From Adineta steineri (Eukaryota; Rotifera; Eurotatoria; Adinetida; Adinetidae), in the NCBI GenBank assembly GCA_905250115.1, contig CAJNOI010000083.1, positions 346,266 to 410,265 on the forward strand: a stretch of 64,000 bases of DNA, read 5' to 3'. Shown piece by piece: positions 44,302 to 55,849 of the stretch (position 1 is the stretch's first letter; each line of letters begins with the position of its first letter). The position numbers and the translations under genes were made by a program. A model generated the notes under the pieces. It was not told the DNA's origin. It made no database searches and worked only from the letters and a program-made list of their open reading frames with translations.

Positions 44302-45835
44302 CTACAGGGTCACAGGTGTGATACGCTGGCGGCATACTGGACAGATACGAGTCCTTGCAAGCCAATTGGCTACACAAGGCGGATGGAACAAATGGCCACA
44401 CGGCAATCTTTTGATTTCTTCATTGGCCTCGTAATCTGTTTGACAAATGGCACTGAAAGAGTATAAACGAAAGATTGTTATCGAAAAATCGTTTATGTGT
44501 ATTTTACTAACCATTGAGTTTGATTGAATTCATCAGACTCTTCACCAAAAACTACCATTGGTAAAGTTTCAATACTACCAGGTGATGCCGGAGGATCTGG
44601 GTTGTTTGCACCAGGAACATTCGGTAATCTTTCCTAACAGAAAAAGTAAGGGTCAAAATTCGAATGTTTAAAACAACATATACCTGAATCATTTCGAGAA
44701 GTGGAACACCAATCGATGCCGGGAAACATAGTGCAAGGCAACCTCCAAATGCAACGCCAAGGCAACAAACAAGAAATGCAAGCGGCCAGATAATAAGTGG
44801 CAAAAAAACACGAATTAATTCCCATATCAAAAGAGTTTTGTAAAGATCGGGAGCTACGGCACGACACGATCCACCTGAACGAGGTCGAAATAGAAGAACA
44901 GCTCCAACGGAAAAATAATAGACAATAACGACCGTTTTTAAATAAAATACTACATAATGAACAGCTGATAAATGAACTAAAATTCTTCGAAAATTTGGCA
45001 ATCGATAAAATAGTTGATTGAGAATAGCAGTAAGTATACTGAACCCAATGTTAGAAGCAATTAAAATAAGCCCAACGTAAGCAAATGATTTTAGTGGTAC
45101 ATTAAAATAAAGATCTTCGATACGAGTATATATACATTCCGATGCATGGGTTTTAATCATAGCAGATGCCACAACACCAAAGAAAATACTATTGAAAATA
45201 ATTGATACGAAGAGTATAAAGCATTCTGAGATTAATGATTGTCGTTTGGGAAGAGAAGGTTTTGGTGGCGAAATAAAAAATAAAACCCATGTATTGAAAC
45301 ATACAGTACCAAGGTAGAATCGAAGAATCTCACATTGGTTACTGGCCTGTATTTTTGATGTGAATACATAGCCCGTACCGACACAAATGCATATAAATCT
45401 AAGAAAGTGAAAAAAAGCCCGTAGGACATATCCTTGACGGTATCGACTTGAACTTGACTCATCAGATAAAGTCCTATGGCGCAAAGACCAGTTTCGTATG
45501 AGAAACAGAAGGGTACAAGCCAGTCCGAGACTGCTAAAAACAAGTATAAGAATGGATATCACCGCGAGAGCATTGGAGTTGCCACAGATCCTTGCACCAT
45601 AATAAAGACCAAGAGATAGAAGAACAATATCAATGAGATTATAGCATAAACGAAGTAGAGTACCAGAAAATACACGATCAAGTTGTATTAATGAATCAAC
45701 CCATGTTGATGACGGACCACTGCCATCACCGGCAGGAGCAGGTGTTCTACTTGTCTCATTGATTGAATCACTATGAATATAAGTATTTGCTATACGATTA
45801 AAAAATCGATTATTATTGTTTGGCGTCGTAGACAT
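44302..45835 (-). CDS. Multi-pass membrane RING-H2 E3 ubiquitin ligase
   Basis: Three exons join in phase: 44684-45835, 44512-44633 and 44302-44452 (474 aa). After an Asn/Ser-rich N-terminus come about eight to nine hydrophobic helices (for example ALAVISILILVFSSLGLACTL, AFAYVGLILIASNIG, LLIWELIRVFLPLIIWPLAF). A Pro-rich linker follows (ANNPDPPASPGS). The C-terminal RING-H2 finger reads C-A-I-C ... C-G-H-L-F-H-x-x-C ... C-P-V-C, intact for eight zinc ligands. Membrane RING-H2 proteins act with E2 enzymes to ubiquitinate ER, Golgi or endosomal targets. No signal peptide cleavage site is needed. Gene start is the ATG at 45835; upstream DNA holds a GAGT microsatellite (46029-46049). Confidence 0.85.
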
Positions 45836-46308
45836 CGTAAATGAATAATGAAAATCTGAAAGAAATTGGATATAACAGACTCGAATTTGTTCAAAGACAA
45901 ACTATGAGATTATAATGTCACGAATATTCTGTATTGAGAAAAGTTAAGATTGAAGAAAAAATGAAGTCTGAATAAGAGAATTGCTCTCGCATAGATTAAA
46001 TGGCGTTCGTATTATTTGTTGTGCGCGCGAGTGAGTGAGTGAGTGAGTGGGAAAGATTTTATCGGTATCGAAAGAAAAAAAAAGAAAACAAGAGAAAGCA
46101 TCGTGTTGGCACTCTGGTAAGTTGATTTACTCACTGTAAAAGTGTATGTTTTTTGCTTTTTTTTTCCTTCACACATGCGTTAACACATCGAAGGGTAAGA
46201 TGAATCGTCGGCATTCGTTTGCGTTATTCATCCAGTTTTGTTGTTTTTCAAGTTTTGCCTGATGAAAAAGCCAAAAGTAAAATATTCTTCCAAACGTATG
46301 AAGTTGAC
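45836..46308. other. Upstream region with GAGT microsatellite
   Basis: Flank of the RING-H2 gene. A short (GAGT)n run lies at 46029-46049; homopurine and homopyrimidine tracts follow. No exon is supported. Confidence 0.5.
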
Positions 46309-46380
46309 GGGTGGGTGTGGGTGTGGGTGTAGATGTTGATTACCACAAAATACAATATTTACAGTCACACCCACACCCAA
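46309..46380. repeat. Telomere-like inverted repeat unit
   Basis: The left arm has three direct GGGTGT units (GGGTGGGTGTGGGTGTGGGT); the right arm reads CACACCCACACCCAA. This is the copy closest to pure (TGTGGG)n. Confidence 0.75.
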
Positions 46381-46387
46381 CATATAT

Positions 46388-46595
46388 CTTGTGATTCAGG
46401 AGTAATTCGATTGGTAAATGATGTTGTAATAATAGATTTAAGAGAAATACGATCAGTAATGGAAATAAGCGGAGTAAATTTTACAGAAGATGTCGTAATC
46501 TAAGCAATATTAGATAACATACGTTCATAATTTTCATACAATGAAGAAATAGATGTTCGAGATATTTTAGAATTAGTAGCTAATTGACACAAGTA
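46388..46595 (-). pseudogene. Unidentified coding fragment with in-frame stop
   Basis: The minus strand reads SKISRTSISSLYENYERMLS, then a TAG at 46500-46502, then ITTSSVKFTPLISITDRISL and onward to about 46388. Codon content and length suggest decayed coding sequence. No family is recognised, and the fragment may be two exons with a short intron rather than a stop. Confidence 0.3.
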
Positions 46596-46907
46596 AAAGT
46601 GAATAGAGCATATCTTATTTCGATTGAGCTCTAACTGACCCACTTATTAAATGTATTTGACCAGCATTTATATAACTAGCATGAAGCAAAATGTCTTGCA
46701 AACAAAAGATAGAATGGCGTATTGTTATTAACAATAAGTATAAAAGAAATATTATAAAACTAAAATTTGACATATCATGTAATAGAATATAACGTTAAAA
46801 TTCAAACGAATCAATAGCATCAATGATTAAAAATATGTCATCATAATGTCTAACAAAGTGGCTTTAAATTCTTCTATGAAATCAATAATTAGTTTATCGT
46901 TATTGAC

Positions 46908-46975
46908 GGTGTGTATGTATAGGTGATAGTTAGAATGCAAATGTTGATATCATTTATCTACACTCGCACCCTCTT
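46908..46975. repeat. Telomere-like inverted repeat unit (degenerate)
   Basis: GGTGTGTATGTATAGGTGAT on the left and ATCTACACTCGCACCCTC on the right; a weak copy of the same plan. Confidence 0.45.
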
Positions 46976-47455
46976 TTGACCTCTATATGACTTCGTGACC
47001 TTTCTTTCTAGCATAACATCTATGCTCGAGCGACGGACATTGTTTGCAACACATATATATAAGTGTGAGAAGATTGATATCTTACGTAGCATCATGTGTA
47101 TTGTGAAAGACTCTGATAATGTCATTTCTGATCGTTTTGCAACCATCATACAGCAACCTGTAACAACAAACGTAAGAATTAAACAAACATATCCGAACTT
47201 AACAGTTAATTTTAAGAATAGCTATCTATGAGATGAATCTTTTATGTAAAACAACATTAAAAATAAAAACCCGCTGATCTTTTAGAGAAACATCATTACA
47301 GTGGAATATCGATTTTTACCTATTATGTGTATCTCATCGATTTTGATGTGCAGCAGACCTATCTTCGATTGCATTCACAAGTCCTATGTAAGTTTCCTAC
47401 AGATTTTCATCAAAAATAAAATTTTCTATATATTCATATATCGTATTTTCAGACT

Positions 47456-48081
47456 ATGAAGAATATTAGCGCAAGTTTCGTATGGCTCTTCGTGATGTTC
47501 TTTATGATTTCACTCAATATTCGATATTTTGGCTGGCCTAAATATCTACCAGTCGATCCAAGTTCGACGAGAGCAAATAGGGTGAGTATATTATTTATCG
47601 AAATTAAAATGTGAATTGTGTGATTCGTCAACTAGATAAGGTTTATCAAAACAAATGATGACTGGTTTCCAGCTGTGATACCATTCGTATTTGCTGCTTG
47701 TTTGCTTTCTCTTACTTACAATGATCTTGTCTCAGTATGTTTTCTTTTTTGTCATATGGACTGAAATATAACTTGTTTCTTTGACATAAATAGAAGTCTT
47801 ACGCCAGTCAAATTTATGATATTTGTTTGGCAATTCTTGGAATCATAGTTGGTATTTTCCTTTCTTTTTGGCTTTATTATGACACAAATATTGTGGGTTA
47901 TGATTCTATGATAAATATTAAAAAACAAGTGAGTTATTCATTATCTTAATTCTTTTTCATTACATAGCAGAAAATATTTTAGAAAATTCCTTTCAAATGG
48001 TTATCATTATGGGTGTACAACTTAAAACATATGTGGATAAAAAATCATGCTGCGATTGGTGTGGCAGTCGAGGATGATTGA
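47456..48081 (+). CDS. Small three-helix membrane protein, four exons
   Basis: Four exons in phase 0: 47456-47581, 47636-47734, 47794-47928 and 47983-48081 (152 aa). All introns are about 55-60 bases with GT-AG ends. Three hydrophobic helices are visible: FVWLFVMFFMISLNI, WFPAVIPFVFAACLLSL and ICLAILGIIVGIFLSFWLYY. A charged C-terminus ends VAVEDD. No family recognised. Consistent phasing over four exons makes it convincing although no single exon is long. An upstream plus-strand segment (46994-47171, with MLERRTLFATHIYKCEK) also reads like coding sequence and ends at AAAC|GTAAGA, but it does not join in phase, so it may belong to another transcript or to a different first exon. Confidence 0.6.
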
Positions 48082-48528
48082 CTGATATATAATTATTTTT
48101 TGTAAATATTCTTGTTCATAATTAATCAATAAATTGAAGATGATTTTCTTAAGAAAGAAAAGAAAATCAATCACAAAATTTGTTAGTATTTTTATATCAT
48201 GCTTACAAACGTTGTAACTAGGTATATTTGACCACTATTAATTCACCATCATGCATATTTTAATTAAATATTTTGAATATAAAAGAAATATGATTTTATC
48301 GTTTTGTTATTGGATTACGACTATTCAATTTGACCTACATCTGCTCGTTCAGTTGTTTATATGAAGAAGAATACACACCCCCATATCCCACACCCACAAA
48401 GATGGTTTATCTCGAAAAATTGACTTCTCTATGTAATTCGATTAAAGACAAAGATCATATTTTTAAATATATAACGTTTGAGATACAAAATCATAAGATG
48501 AACAAATGCACAGACAATTTACTATTGT
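48082..48528. other. Short spacer with a half telomere-like arm
   Basis: Between the convergent membrane-protein and permease genes. ACACACCCCCATATCCCACA (48371-48390) resembles the C-rich arm of the telomere-like units, without a clear partner arm. Confidence 0.4.
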
Positions 48529-50407
48529 TTATTCATATGAAGTAGATTTGTTTTTTTCAGATGAAATTCCTTGCATTGGAATATTTTCGTTTGTTACATG
48601 TCCTGGTAGTAATGGAATTGTATCTGAATCCGTTCGTTTAGGACCAATAAACCAATGACGAGCTGAAACAAACCAATATATTCCAGCTATGAATAGAACT
48701 CCACTAGTAATAAAAATAGAATAATTCATATTATCGGATGTTATAGGATATTGATTTGGAAGAATCATAAAAAACGATGTAATTATTAACCATATAGAAG
48801 AAATAATTGCAATAGGTACACCAAATTGACCAAAATTATATTCTCCTAATGGAAATATTTTTCGTGATATTGTACAACGAAATAGAATTGGTATTAAATA
48901 AGATATTTGCAAACAAAATGTTGATATTGATAGAAAAGCAGTAACAGCTGTTGTTGATATTAATTGAAATGAAAGAAGTGTAGAATGAATAACACATATG
49001 AATATAAGTGTACCCATCGGAATTTGTGTTCCTTCATATATCCAACGTAAATAATGTGAATATGGAAATGCACCATCACGAGCCATGGAAAAACTACAAT
49101 ATGAAAATAAAAATGAGAGAAAATTAAAATAATTGTTATATACAAAATTCGACTAGTAACTGTAATAGATGATATACCACCAAAATAAAGATTAAGAACG
49201 AGAAGAGTCGTCAACATCGTTGCTATACGATTTGGTATCACTCCTCGATATGTAGCGATAATTAAACTCATTGAATCATCATTTTCCTTATTATCTTTAA
49301 GAAATTTATCAACATTGGGTATAGCAAAAAGAAGTGCAAGTAAATAAATAAATCCAACAATAGCACCACATAAACATGTACCAACCAATGATCTTGGAAC
49401 TACGATAATTAAATATATTTATTTTATAAAGAAAAAATTCTATCCATGTTATTTTACCTGCTCGGCTAGCATGTTTTGTTTCTTCTGCTAAATGAGCACC
49501 AGCTAGAATATATTTATAATTTAATCTTCATATTTTTTATTTCAAAAATGTATTACCTTCATAACCAGAAAATGAGAATAGAGTTGAAAGTATACTAATA
49601 CAACATACATAAATAAATGGAAAACCGGTACTATTATATGTAGACAAGAAAACATCATGAACAGTTGCATGCTGAGGAATCATAATAAATAAGACACTAA
49701 CAAAAATCAATATGCCAAATATTTGAGAAAACGTAGCTAATGTATTTAACCATCCTTGTTGATCAATACGAAGTGCATTTATAACACACCATGTTAATAC
49801 AGTTCCAATACTTATGATTACTTGAACAGAAATACTTAATGGAGGTTTACCATTGAGAACAATTATAGCACTTATGATAGAAGCAAAACCAGACGAATAT
49901 ACTACGTCTCCTATTCGATAATACGAAAGAAAAATATGTAAGAAAAGAAAAACGATATTGATATTTATTTACCAGAAGCATTTCCGATAAAATTGAACCA
50001 TCCACAAATAAATGATGCTAATGGAGCATTATGAGCTGGAACAAGTTGACCAGCCCTAATTAAAGAAGGAAATTTTTATCCTAATAACAAAAAAAAAAGA
50101 GAATATTTTACCAGTGATAAACTGATCCAGCACTTGGATAAACTGAACAAATTTCAGCTAAAGAACAACCGACAAGTACAGTAAAAAAAGATCCAATTAT
50201 CCAAGACCAAATTGCTACACTTGATCCTCCAGTATTTAATGTATAATTAAAACCCAATGAAATTGATGTTAAAACATTAATAGCTGCGAAACAAAATGTA
50301 AATGACATAAATGGAGAAAAGCCACGATAAAGTTCTTGTGTATAACCCATTTCTTTAAGAAGACGTATATCTTTTTCATCTTCTTCATTTTCATTATTTG
50401 TTTTCAT
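48529..50407 (-). CDS. APC-family amino-acid/GABA permease
   Basis: Six exons join in phase: 50112-50407, 49973-50055, 49557-49910, 49458-49502, 49144-49399 and 48529-49093 (532 aa). ATG 50407 gives MKTNNENEEDEKDIRLLKEM; the longer frame starts with TTG. About 12 TM helices can be placed. Helix 1 carries the APC-type unwound segment in ISLGFNYTLNTGGSSV; later come FSGYEAGAHLAEETKHASRA and RIFFSMARDGAFP, the typical motifs of the GABA/choline permease branch best known from fungi (UGA4/HNM1 style). The C-terminal tail is hydrophilic. It probably imports GABA, choline or another amino compound across the plasma membrane. One donor (TT|GTATAT at 49143) is weaker but required for phase. Confidence 0.85.
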
Positions 50408-50997
50408 TTTGAGAAAAAAAATTGGTTGTATATAGTTTACACCATACAATATTCTATTCGAATAGTATGATTACTTTGAAAAAGAATGTATGTATATGTA
50501 AGTGACTATCACGGTTGACTTATTTTGCAATTTATTTAACCATGTGCTGGTTATTTCATATGCATATACATGTGTGTGTATGGTTACATACACACCGATA
50601 GCATAACAGCTAAAGGTAAAAAATATTGTAATGACTGCAATTAATTACTTTTAAAAAAATAATAAAAAATGACATACTTACGTTATATCAAATATATGAA
50701 AGCACTTGAGAAATTTTTATATTTAATAGAATTTTTTCATTTATTTTTCTTGAATATATTTTACGATTACTTTTAATTCTTGAAATCGTAAGAATGTTCA
50801 AGCATCTTGAGGGTGTGGATAGGGACATCATTTCAGATTCACACCCACATCCTCAAGATATTTTTTTACAAATATAGAAAATAGACAATTTATTCTCGAA
50901 TACAAAACTCAACAGTAATTAAAGCACTTGCTATATTCTGTTAAGTTCTTTCTCCTTTATCAGGAATAATATAATACAAATGAAAAAAAATCCGTTC
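50408..50997. other. Intergenic with a telomere-like inverted repeat
   Basis: No gene is supported; contains the palindromic unit at 50804-50861. Confidence 0.45.
50804..50861. repeat. Telomere-like inverted repeat unit
   Basis: ATCTTGAGGGTGTGGAT on the left and the inverted TCACACCCACATCCTCAAGAT on the right form a compact hairpin; the outer CTTGAGG/CCTCAAG ends are the most conserved part across copies. Confidence 0.75.
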
Positions 50998-52669
50998 TTA
51001 TATACGAATAAAGCCGTTATTTGTTCGACGATAAACATAATGACCAATATCAGTGGTTTCTCCAACAGCAATACCTGACAGATAGATAATATCTTGTTCA
51101 ATGGTATGCAGTGATCCACCCGTCTTATCTGCAACGTTTAGCAATGCTGGATTAACACCACCCGCTGGATGCACTTGGCAGGGAATAACCTTGATTGGCA
51201 TCGTTATATTTGCAAGGAGAATAAGATCTCGTGGAGTTACTTGATTGTCGGCAATATGAATGACATTTTGGCATGTAGGGCATCGTTTAATACCATACAA
51301 TAGTGCTTCAATATCGTTCTCAGGGCCATCACCTCCACCTCCCATACGCATGGCAGTTTCCATGACAGTGCGAACAACAGATAGATTTGTCGAATCAGTG
51401 GCGTAGATACCGCCTGTTGAACCGATCACTTTGTATTTGTCAGCTTTTGAATCACCATCGTTGAAAAAAACATAAGTCTTTATATTTGTTTTCTCATGAG
51501 CCAAAGACATCCATTGTGATACAGTTGCAGCACATGGATGCATAGAGCCCATCACATCAATGACAGCTAGAACATCTGTCCAATTATTTCGAGTGAACAC
51601 TTCCAAGATTGTCTGCTCATCAGTTGTTTTTTCGCATCTTTCACCGTGATATGTGTCAGGACAAATGCAGATGAAACTGGTTGTGCCATTCGATTTACAT
51701 GTACCCTACAGAAATATAAAGATAAAGCCGAAAGACTACGATGATAGGCTTACTCCATTTAAACAGCGCGTGGGATCCATGCATGCATCAATTTTCGTCA
51801 CCGTCGATGTGGACACAGTAGTTGTGGTTTCTAATAATTAAAAAATTGAATTAAAAACGTTCAGAGGTTAGCAATGTTTGGTAAATTGTAGAATTATATT
51901 GTTTAAAACTGTCTATTTGCTATGCTTTTTATAAGAGTAAACCTAATTGAGATACGTCCTGACTCGTCACTGCTTATTATCAATTTTTAATATGAGTAAA
52001 CAAATGTCTCCTTCGAGATTCATTGACTTTCGAGTTAGCTTCTTAATTGTTGACTATTTCGGATGCCCCTTTCTTTACATCTAGCTGAAAAGATTGCTAG
52101 TACTTTTTTAGAAAAAATGACATTTCACAAACAGAGCTTTAGAAAACTAAACATCAAAAGATGAATAGTAAGCTATTTTTTGAAGTAGCACATAGTTATG
52201 ACGTACCTGTATCTTTTGTGCAGGCGAGCTTGATTTTATTTTCTATGCAGTATGTTCCCGGAAGACATCGTTTACAACTAGTTGATGCTAGTCGTGGAGT
52301 GTAAGTTCCACTCTTACACACTGTACAGCATGTCTGAGCTGGTTCGGCGCTGTAAGTTCCTAAGGGACATGGCTCAGGATCAGCGTCCGGTGCAGAACAC
52401 ATATATCCAGCTTCACATCGATCGCAGTAAGAAGATGCTTCATCCCATGTGTAGTAGCCTTCTGCGCACTCCGTGCACTTCACTGCTCCAGCGCCACTCC
52501 ATGTACCACGTGGGCATGGACGTGGCATTTCATAACTATCATCTCCAAAACTTGAGCGTCGCATAGATCTGGGACAAAAGAACCCTTGCGGGCATTGATG
52601 AAGTTTCAAACCAGAGACTTCCAGAGTAAAGCTGAGTGTGAATAAAGCCAGAAATATTACAGATGCCAT
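50998..52669 (-). CDS. Secreted Cys-rich / EGF / VWA-like protein
   Basis: Three exons join in phase: 52207-52669, 51754-51830 and 50998-51705 (415 aa). ATG 52669 gives the signal peptide MASVIFLALFTLSFTLEVSG; the longer frame starts with TTG. Residues about 25-150 are ephrin-receptor/GCC2-GCC3-like Cys-rich repeats (C-P-x-G-T-x-S, C-x-x-C-x-x-G-x-Y). A short Thr linker leads to one EGF domain split by an intron (CMDPTRCLNG | GTCKSNGTTS ... CICPDTYHGERCE). The C-terminal 190 aa are VWA-like: VLAVIDVMGSMHPCAAT at the MIDAS strand and MGGGGDGPENDIEALLYGI later. The MIDAS motif DxSxS is changed to DVMGS, so metal binding is uncertain. Likely an extracellular matrix or adhesion protein. Confidence 0.8.
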
Positions 52670-53223
52670 TGCTTGTTTTCTTGTTCGATGTTTTAGCAAT
52701 ACATATTGTACAAGCTACCCTATTTATAAGACGGAATATAATGAGATTTATTTAGAAATTTAATCTGATGTCAAATAATGTATATTATAATATTGTTACA
52801 TGAAACACAGATACCTTTATGTTGGTTTTCTCCAACAAGAGAATAATCATATTTTATCCCAGACGAAATGCGATACAAAGTATATTTAACGATACTGATA
52901 ATTTCTAACGGATTACTCATATCCACAGGAATGAAAGAGATGTTGATTTAAATTTCTTACCAACAAGGAATATGACATTGTGTTTGTTTGATTTGATTAA
53001 AAATAGAAAAAAGTCTTTTACCTCCTTCTTCGTATTAGAATTATTGTTAAAGTAATTTGATCTTTTTAATTCACTTCTAAGGATTAATATTTCATGATTA
53101 TTACATATATATTGGCTTTTTCCAACCGCCAACGCCAAATGTGTCATTTTTAAAATGATTCATCGTTACCTTGTGTGTAGACATCTCTAAAAAGGTGACC
53201 AGACAAACAGTAAGTTTATCGAT
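52670..53223. other. Intergenic between divergent genes
   Basis: AT-rich spacer between the minus-strand VWA-like gene and the plus-strand RING gene. A 76-aa minus-strand frame (52917-53147) has no recognisable content. Confidence 0.45.
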
Positions 53224-54173
53224 GGAAGGAGGGAATATTGATCGAGATCGCATTATTGATGAGCAGCTTGTCGACGGTAAGTAGTTTTACTCAATATGCA
53301 ATGTCTCTTATGGAAAGCGTGTGCATGTAGTAAATGTCGACATCTTTTTTGTCAAAAATGTCTTCATACATGGCTTGAAACTCTCATTAGTCATAGAAGA
53401 TGTCCCTTTCGATGTGAGCCTTTCGAGAAATACAATTGTCCACTAGATATTCAGTCCGTTTTGAATGGCTTGAATATTCATTGTCGAATGTAATTACCTT
53501 AGTCAACATTGTTCGGAATGTGATCAGTTAGTATTGGTATTAGAAATGGATGAACATCGTGAGAGAGCAGGATTATGCGTCCCACAGCCAGTTAGATGTA
53601 CTATTTGTCAGACTTATATTGAAAAGCCATTGTTCAACGATCATTTCTATGCATGTTATCAAAATAAAGTGAATCTATTGATTGGGGTCAACGCTGTAAG
53701 ACAAGCACGAGAACGACGATGCGGATTTTTCTATCATATGTTGATGATGTTAACATTTATTTTAGCCAATAGCTTCTACGCTCCATTTTTCATTCTCATA
53801 TTTTCAGCTATTGGGTTTTCTCAATGTATAGCTTTTATTTTCATCCTGTACGATTATCTTCTTGGCCAATCAGGTGCTCAGTCTTATCGAGGTTGCTGTT
53901 TCATTATGGTGTCCGGTTTTATCTTAACCTATGGCATTAATCATACTATAGAAAGTATTTGAAATGAATCCTCTGATTCATATGACAAAAACGAGTATTG
54001 CTCTTTACTGTGCTGCGTTATTAATCATGAAAATATTATTATCACTTGGTCGCTTTTATTATTGGTACATACCGGTATATCTGACAGCTGGCTGTGTTGC
54101 TTGGATCAACTTCGATATTGTCTTTCACATGAAACGTACCACTCAAAATAGGACTCCATTGCCAGTAGCTTAA
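53224..54173 (+). pseudogene. RING-finger membrane protein gene with frameshifts
   Basis: Exon 1 (53224-53274) starts MEGGNIDRDRIIDEQLVD and ends at a GTAAGT donor. The next segment carries a RING of the TRAF-like kind (CACSKCRHLFCQKCLHTWLE, RRCPFRC, then YNCPLDI), but its first Cys pair is disturbed and no clean acceptor is seen. After LNIHCR the frame is lost and resumes one base later (NYLSQHCSECDQLVLVLEMD). A second Cys motif follows (CTICQTYIEKPLFNDHFYAC). Two or more TM helices come next, with another frame change near 53955 where ESI-stop gives way to a frame with TM sequence ending TPLPVA at 54173. At least two frameshifts suggest a decayed gene or assembly indels. An intact version would be a membrane E3 ligase. 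Confidence 0.6.
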
Positions 54174-55022
54174 ACAACAACGATGTGGGTGAATCTCGAT
54201 TTTTATAATTTTTTATGGTTCTTACTGTTTTTTTCCAACTATCTATCAAGATATTTTTGCTCTCAGTAACACTCTTGTGTATATTCATTTACAATATGTT
54301 ACTAATTTGAATTTTGACTAAATTTCTTATTGAAATTCGCACTAAAATCAGGAAATCTTCTCTTTAATTATATATTTCAATAATCAAATATAAAGAATGT
54401 TAATTCAATCGAAATTATTTTTCTCTCATTGAATATGTGACAAGAGCTTCTGCTTGATTGTATTATTTTGATAGAGAAGAAATTCGTCATACAAGCAAAT
54501 GATCATATAAAGAAATCACGGCAGGTAACATACTAAAATATTTTTCATCTGTTATATAGCGATACTGACAATCAACTTCTTACAAAGTAAGAATCAAACC
54601 TAAAAATCCAATATTATAAAAATAGTATAGTTTCTAGAAAAAAATTCAATACAGAACTGAATAAGTAATGACTTTACTTTACACTCACACCCTCTATGAA
54701 GAAATATAGTAAAAAATAAATCATGCGAAGACAAATAAATATATAATTATGGACATCATTGTTAAACCAGAGTGTTGCTGACTAAACGATTTCATATAAA
54801 GATCATTTTTAATATTGACAGTACGTTCCATGCAAATTCGTCATTGTTGTCGTTAATCACAAAGTTGTCAAATAAAGACTTTTGCTTAATCAATCACACC
54901 TAATCTTCACCAATCAGAATCAGAAACAATCAAAGAAATAAAATTACCATTGTATTCACTTTTACAAACTTTGTATCGTTGAAACATTCATTCATTCATT
55001 GATAACTCATACATGAAATCAA

Positions 55023-55023
<1 letters not shown>

Positions 55024-55059
<36 letters not shown>
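55024..55059. repeat. (TTG)n microsatellite
   Basis: About twelve tandem TTG units. Confidence 0.9.
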
Positions 55060-55477
55060 ATTGTATCCATATATTACATATTTTTCACACTGCTCTTTCT
55101 CTTATGTTGCGTTGTGTTACGATATTCACGTAATTTGATGATATTACAATGTGTGCCTGTACTAGAACGTGAGAATCAATATTTTTCATCGAAAAAAAAG
55201 TGTATGAAATGACTTTTACCCTTTTAGAGTTGTGGTCACAAAATCAAAGTGCAATTAAATTTAGATGTTTTCGACACTATCAAAACAAATCAAAAGGAAA
55301 AAAGTTGGTAATAAGTGTGAATTTCATATTTTTGTTGTATTGCATGAATAGTGACAAATTGCTACTTATGTTTTCCTATATATTTTTCTATCACATGTGT
55401 ATCTAAGTTATTGTCATGTGAGGACAACAGTTAATTGTTTTGTTGACTGAAAACAATATTGTTCGTTACTCTACCTC

Positions 55478-55488
55478 TATATATATAC
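55478..55488 (+). promoter_or_regulatory. TATA-like box of the Cys-rich gene
   Basis: TATATATATAC-type sequence about 85 bases upstream of the ATG at 55568, a plausible core promoter for the small intronless gene. Confidence 0.35.
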
Positions 55489-55567
55489 ATACATCTTTTC
55501 TCATAGTTTCACAAACCAGTTCTTATCGTACTCTAATTTTATTTTATACTACATTATTACTATTAAT

Positions 55568-55849
55568 ATGCCAGGCTGTGGATGTGGATGCGGTTGCGGT
55601 TGTGGATGTGGTTGCGGCTGTGGTTGTGGTTCCTGCTGTAAATCATGTTGTAGCTCATGCTGTGATCCTTGTTGTTGCTCTTGCTGTGATCCTTGCTGTG
55701 ATTGTTGTTGTGATCCATGCTGTGATTGCTGCTGTGGTCCATGTTGTTGTGTACGTAAAACTGTGTGCTGCTGCAAACCATGTTGCAAAGTCATCAGAAA
55801 GAAAACTGTCACCGTCAAAAGATCATGTGCCAAGGTTTGCTGTTGTTAA
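55568..55849 (+). CDS. Extreme Cys/Gly-rich small protein
   Basis: A 93-aa frame from ATG 55568 with about 42 cysteines (45%). It opens with nine Gly-Cys dipeptides, continues with CC and CCC clusters spaced by Ser, Asp-Pro and Lys (SCCKSCCSSCCDPCCC, DPCCDCCC repeated), and ends in a basic part (VIRKKTVTVKRSCAKVCCC). Alternating use of TGT and TGC and of GGA, GGT and GGC shows that the protein rather than a simple DNA repeat is under constraint. No signal peptide. Comparable compositions occur in keratin-associated proteins, sperm-coat Cys-rich proteins (Mst84D/Mst87F type) and metallothioneins; a structural, disulphide-linked or metal-binding role is possible. Function unknown. Other frames across it are open but give low-complexity His/Gln or Val/Ala sequence. 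Confidence 0.7.
   Translation: MPGCGCGCGCGCGCGCGCGCGSCCKSCCSSCCDPCCCSCCDPCCDCCCDPCCDCCCGPCCCVRKTVCCCKPCCKVIRKKTVTVKRSCAKVCCC

Larger units (their letters stand above)
54174..55567. other. Intergenic with (TTG)n microsatellite
   Basis: No gene is supported. A (TTG)n run of about 36 bases lies at 55024-55059. ACACTCACACCCTCTA near 54681 resembles one telomere-like arm. A short plus-strand frame (55200-55406) is not supported. Confidence 0.45.

Noticed and set aside
45232..45543. Second minus-strand frame inside the RING-H2 gene
   Set aside because: It is a shifted-frame shadow of the hydrophobic helices of that gene.
47449..47631. Minus-strand frame over the three-helix membrane gene
   Set aside because: It overlaps exon 1 of the plus-strand gene, whose four exons keep phase; the antisense frame has no splice partners.
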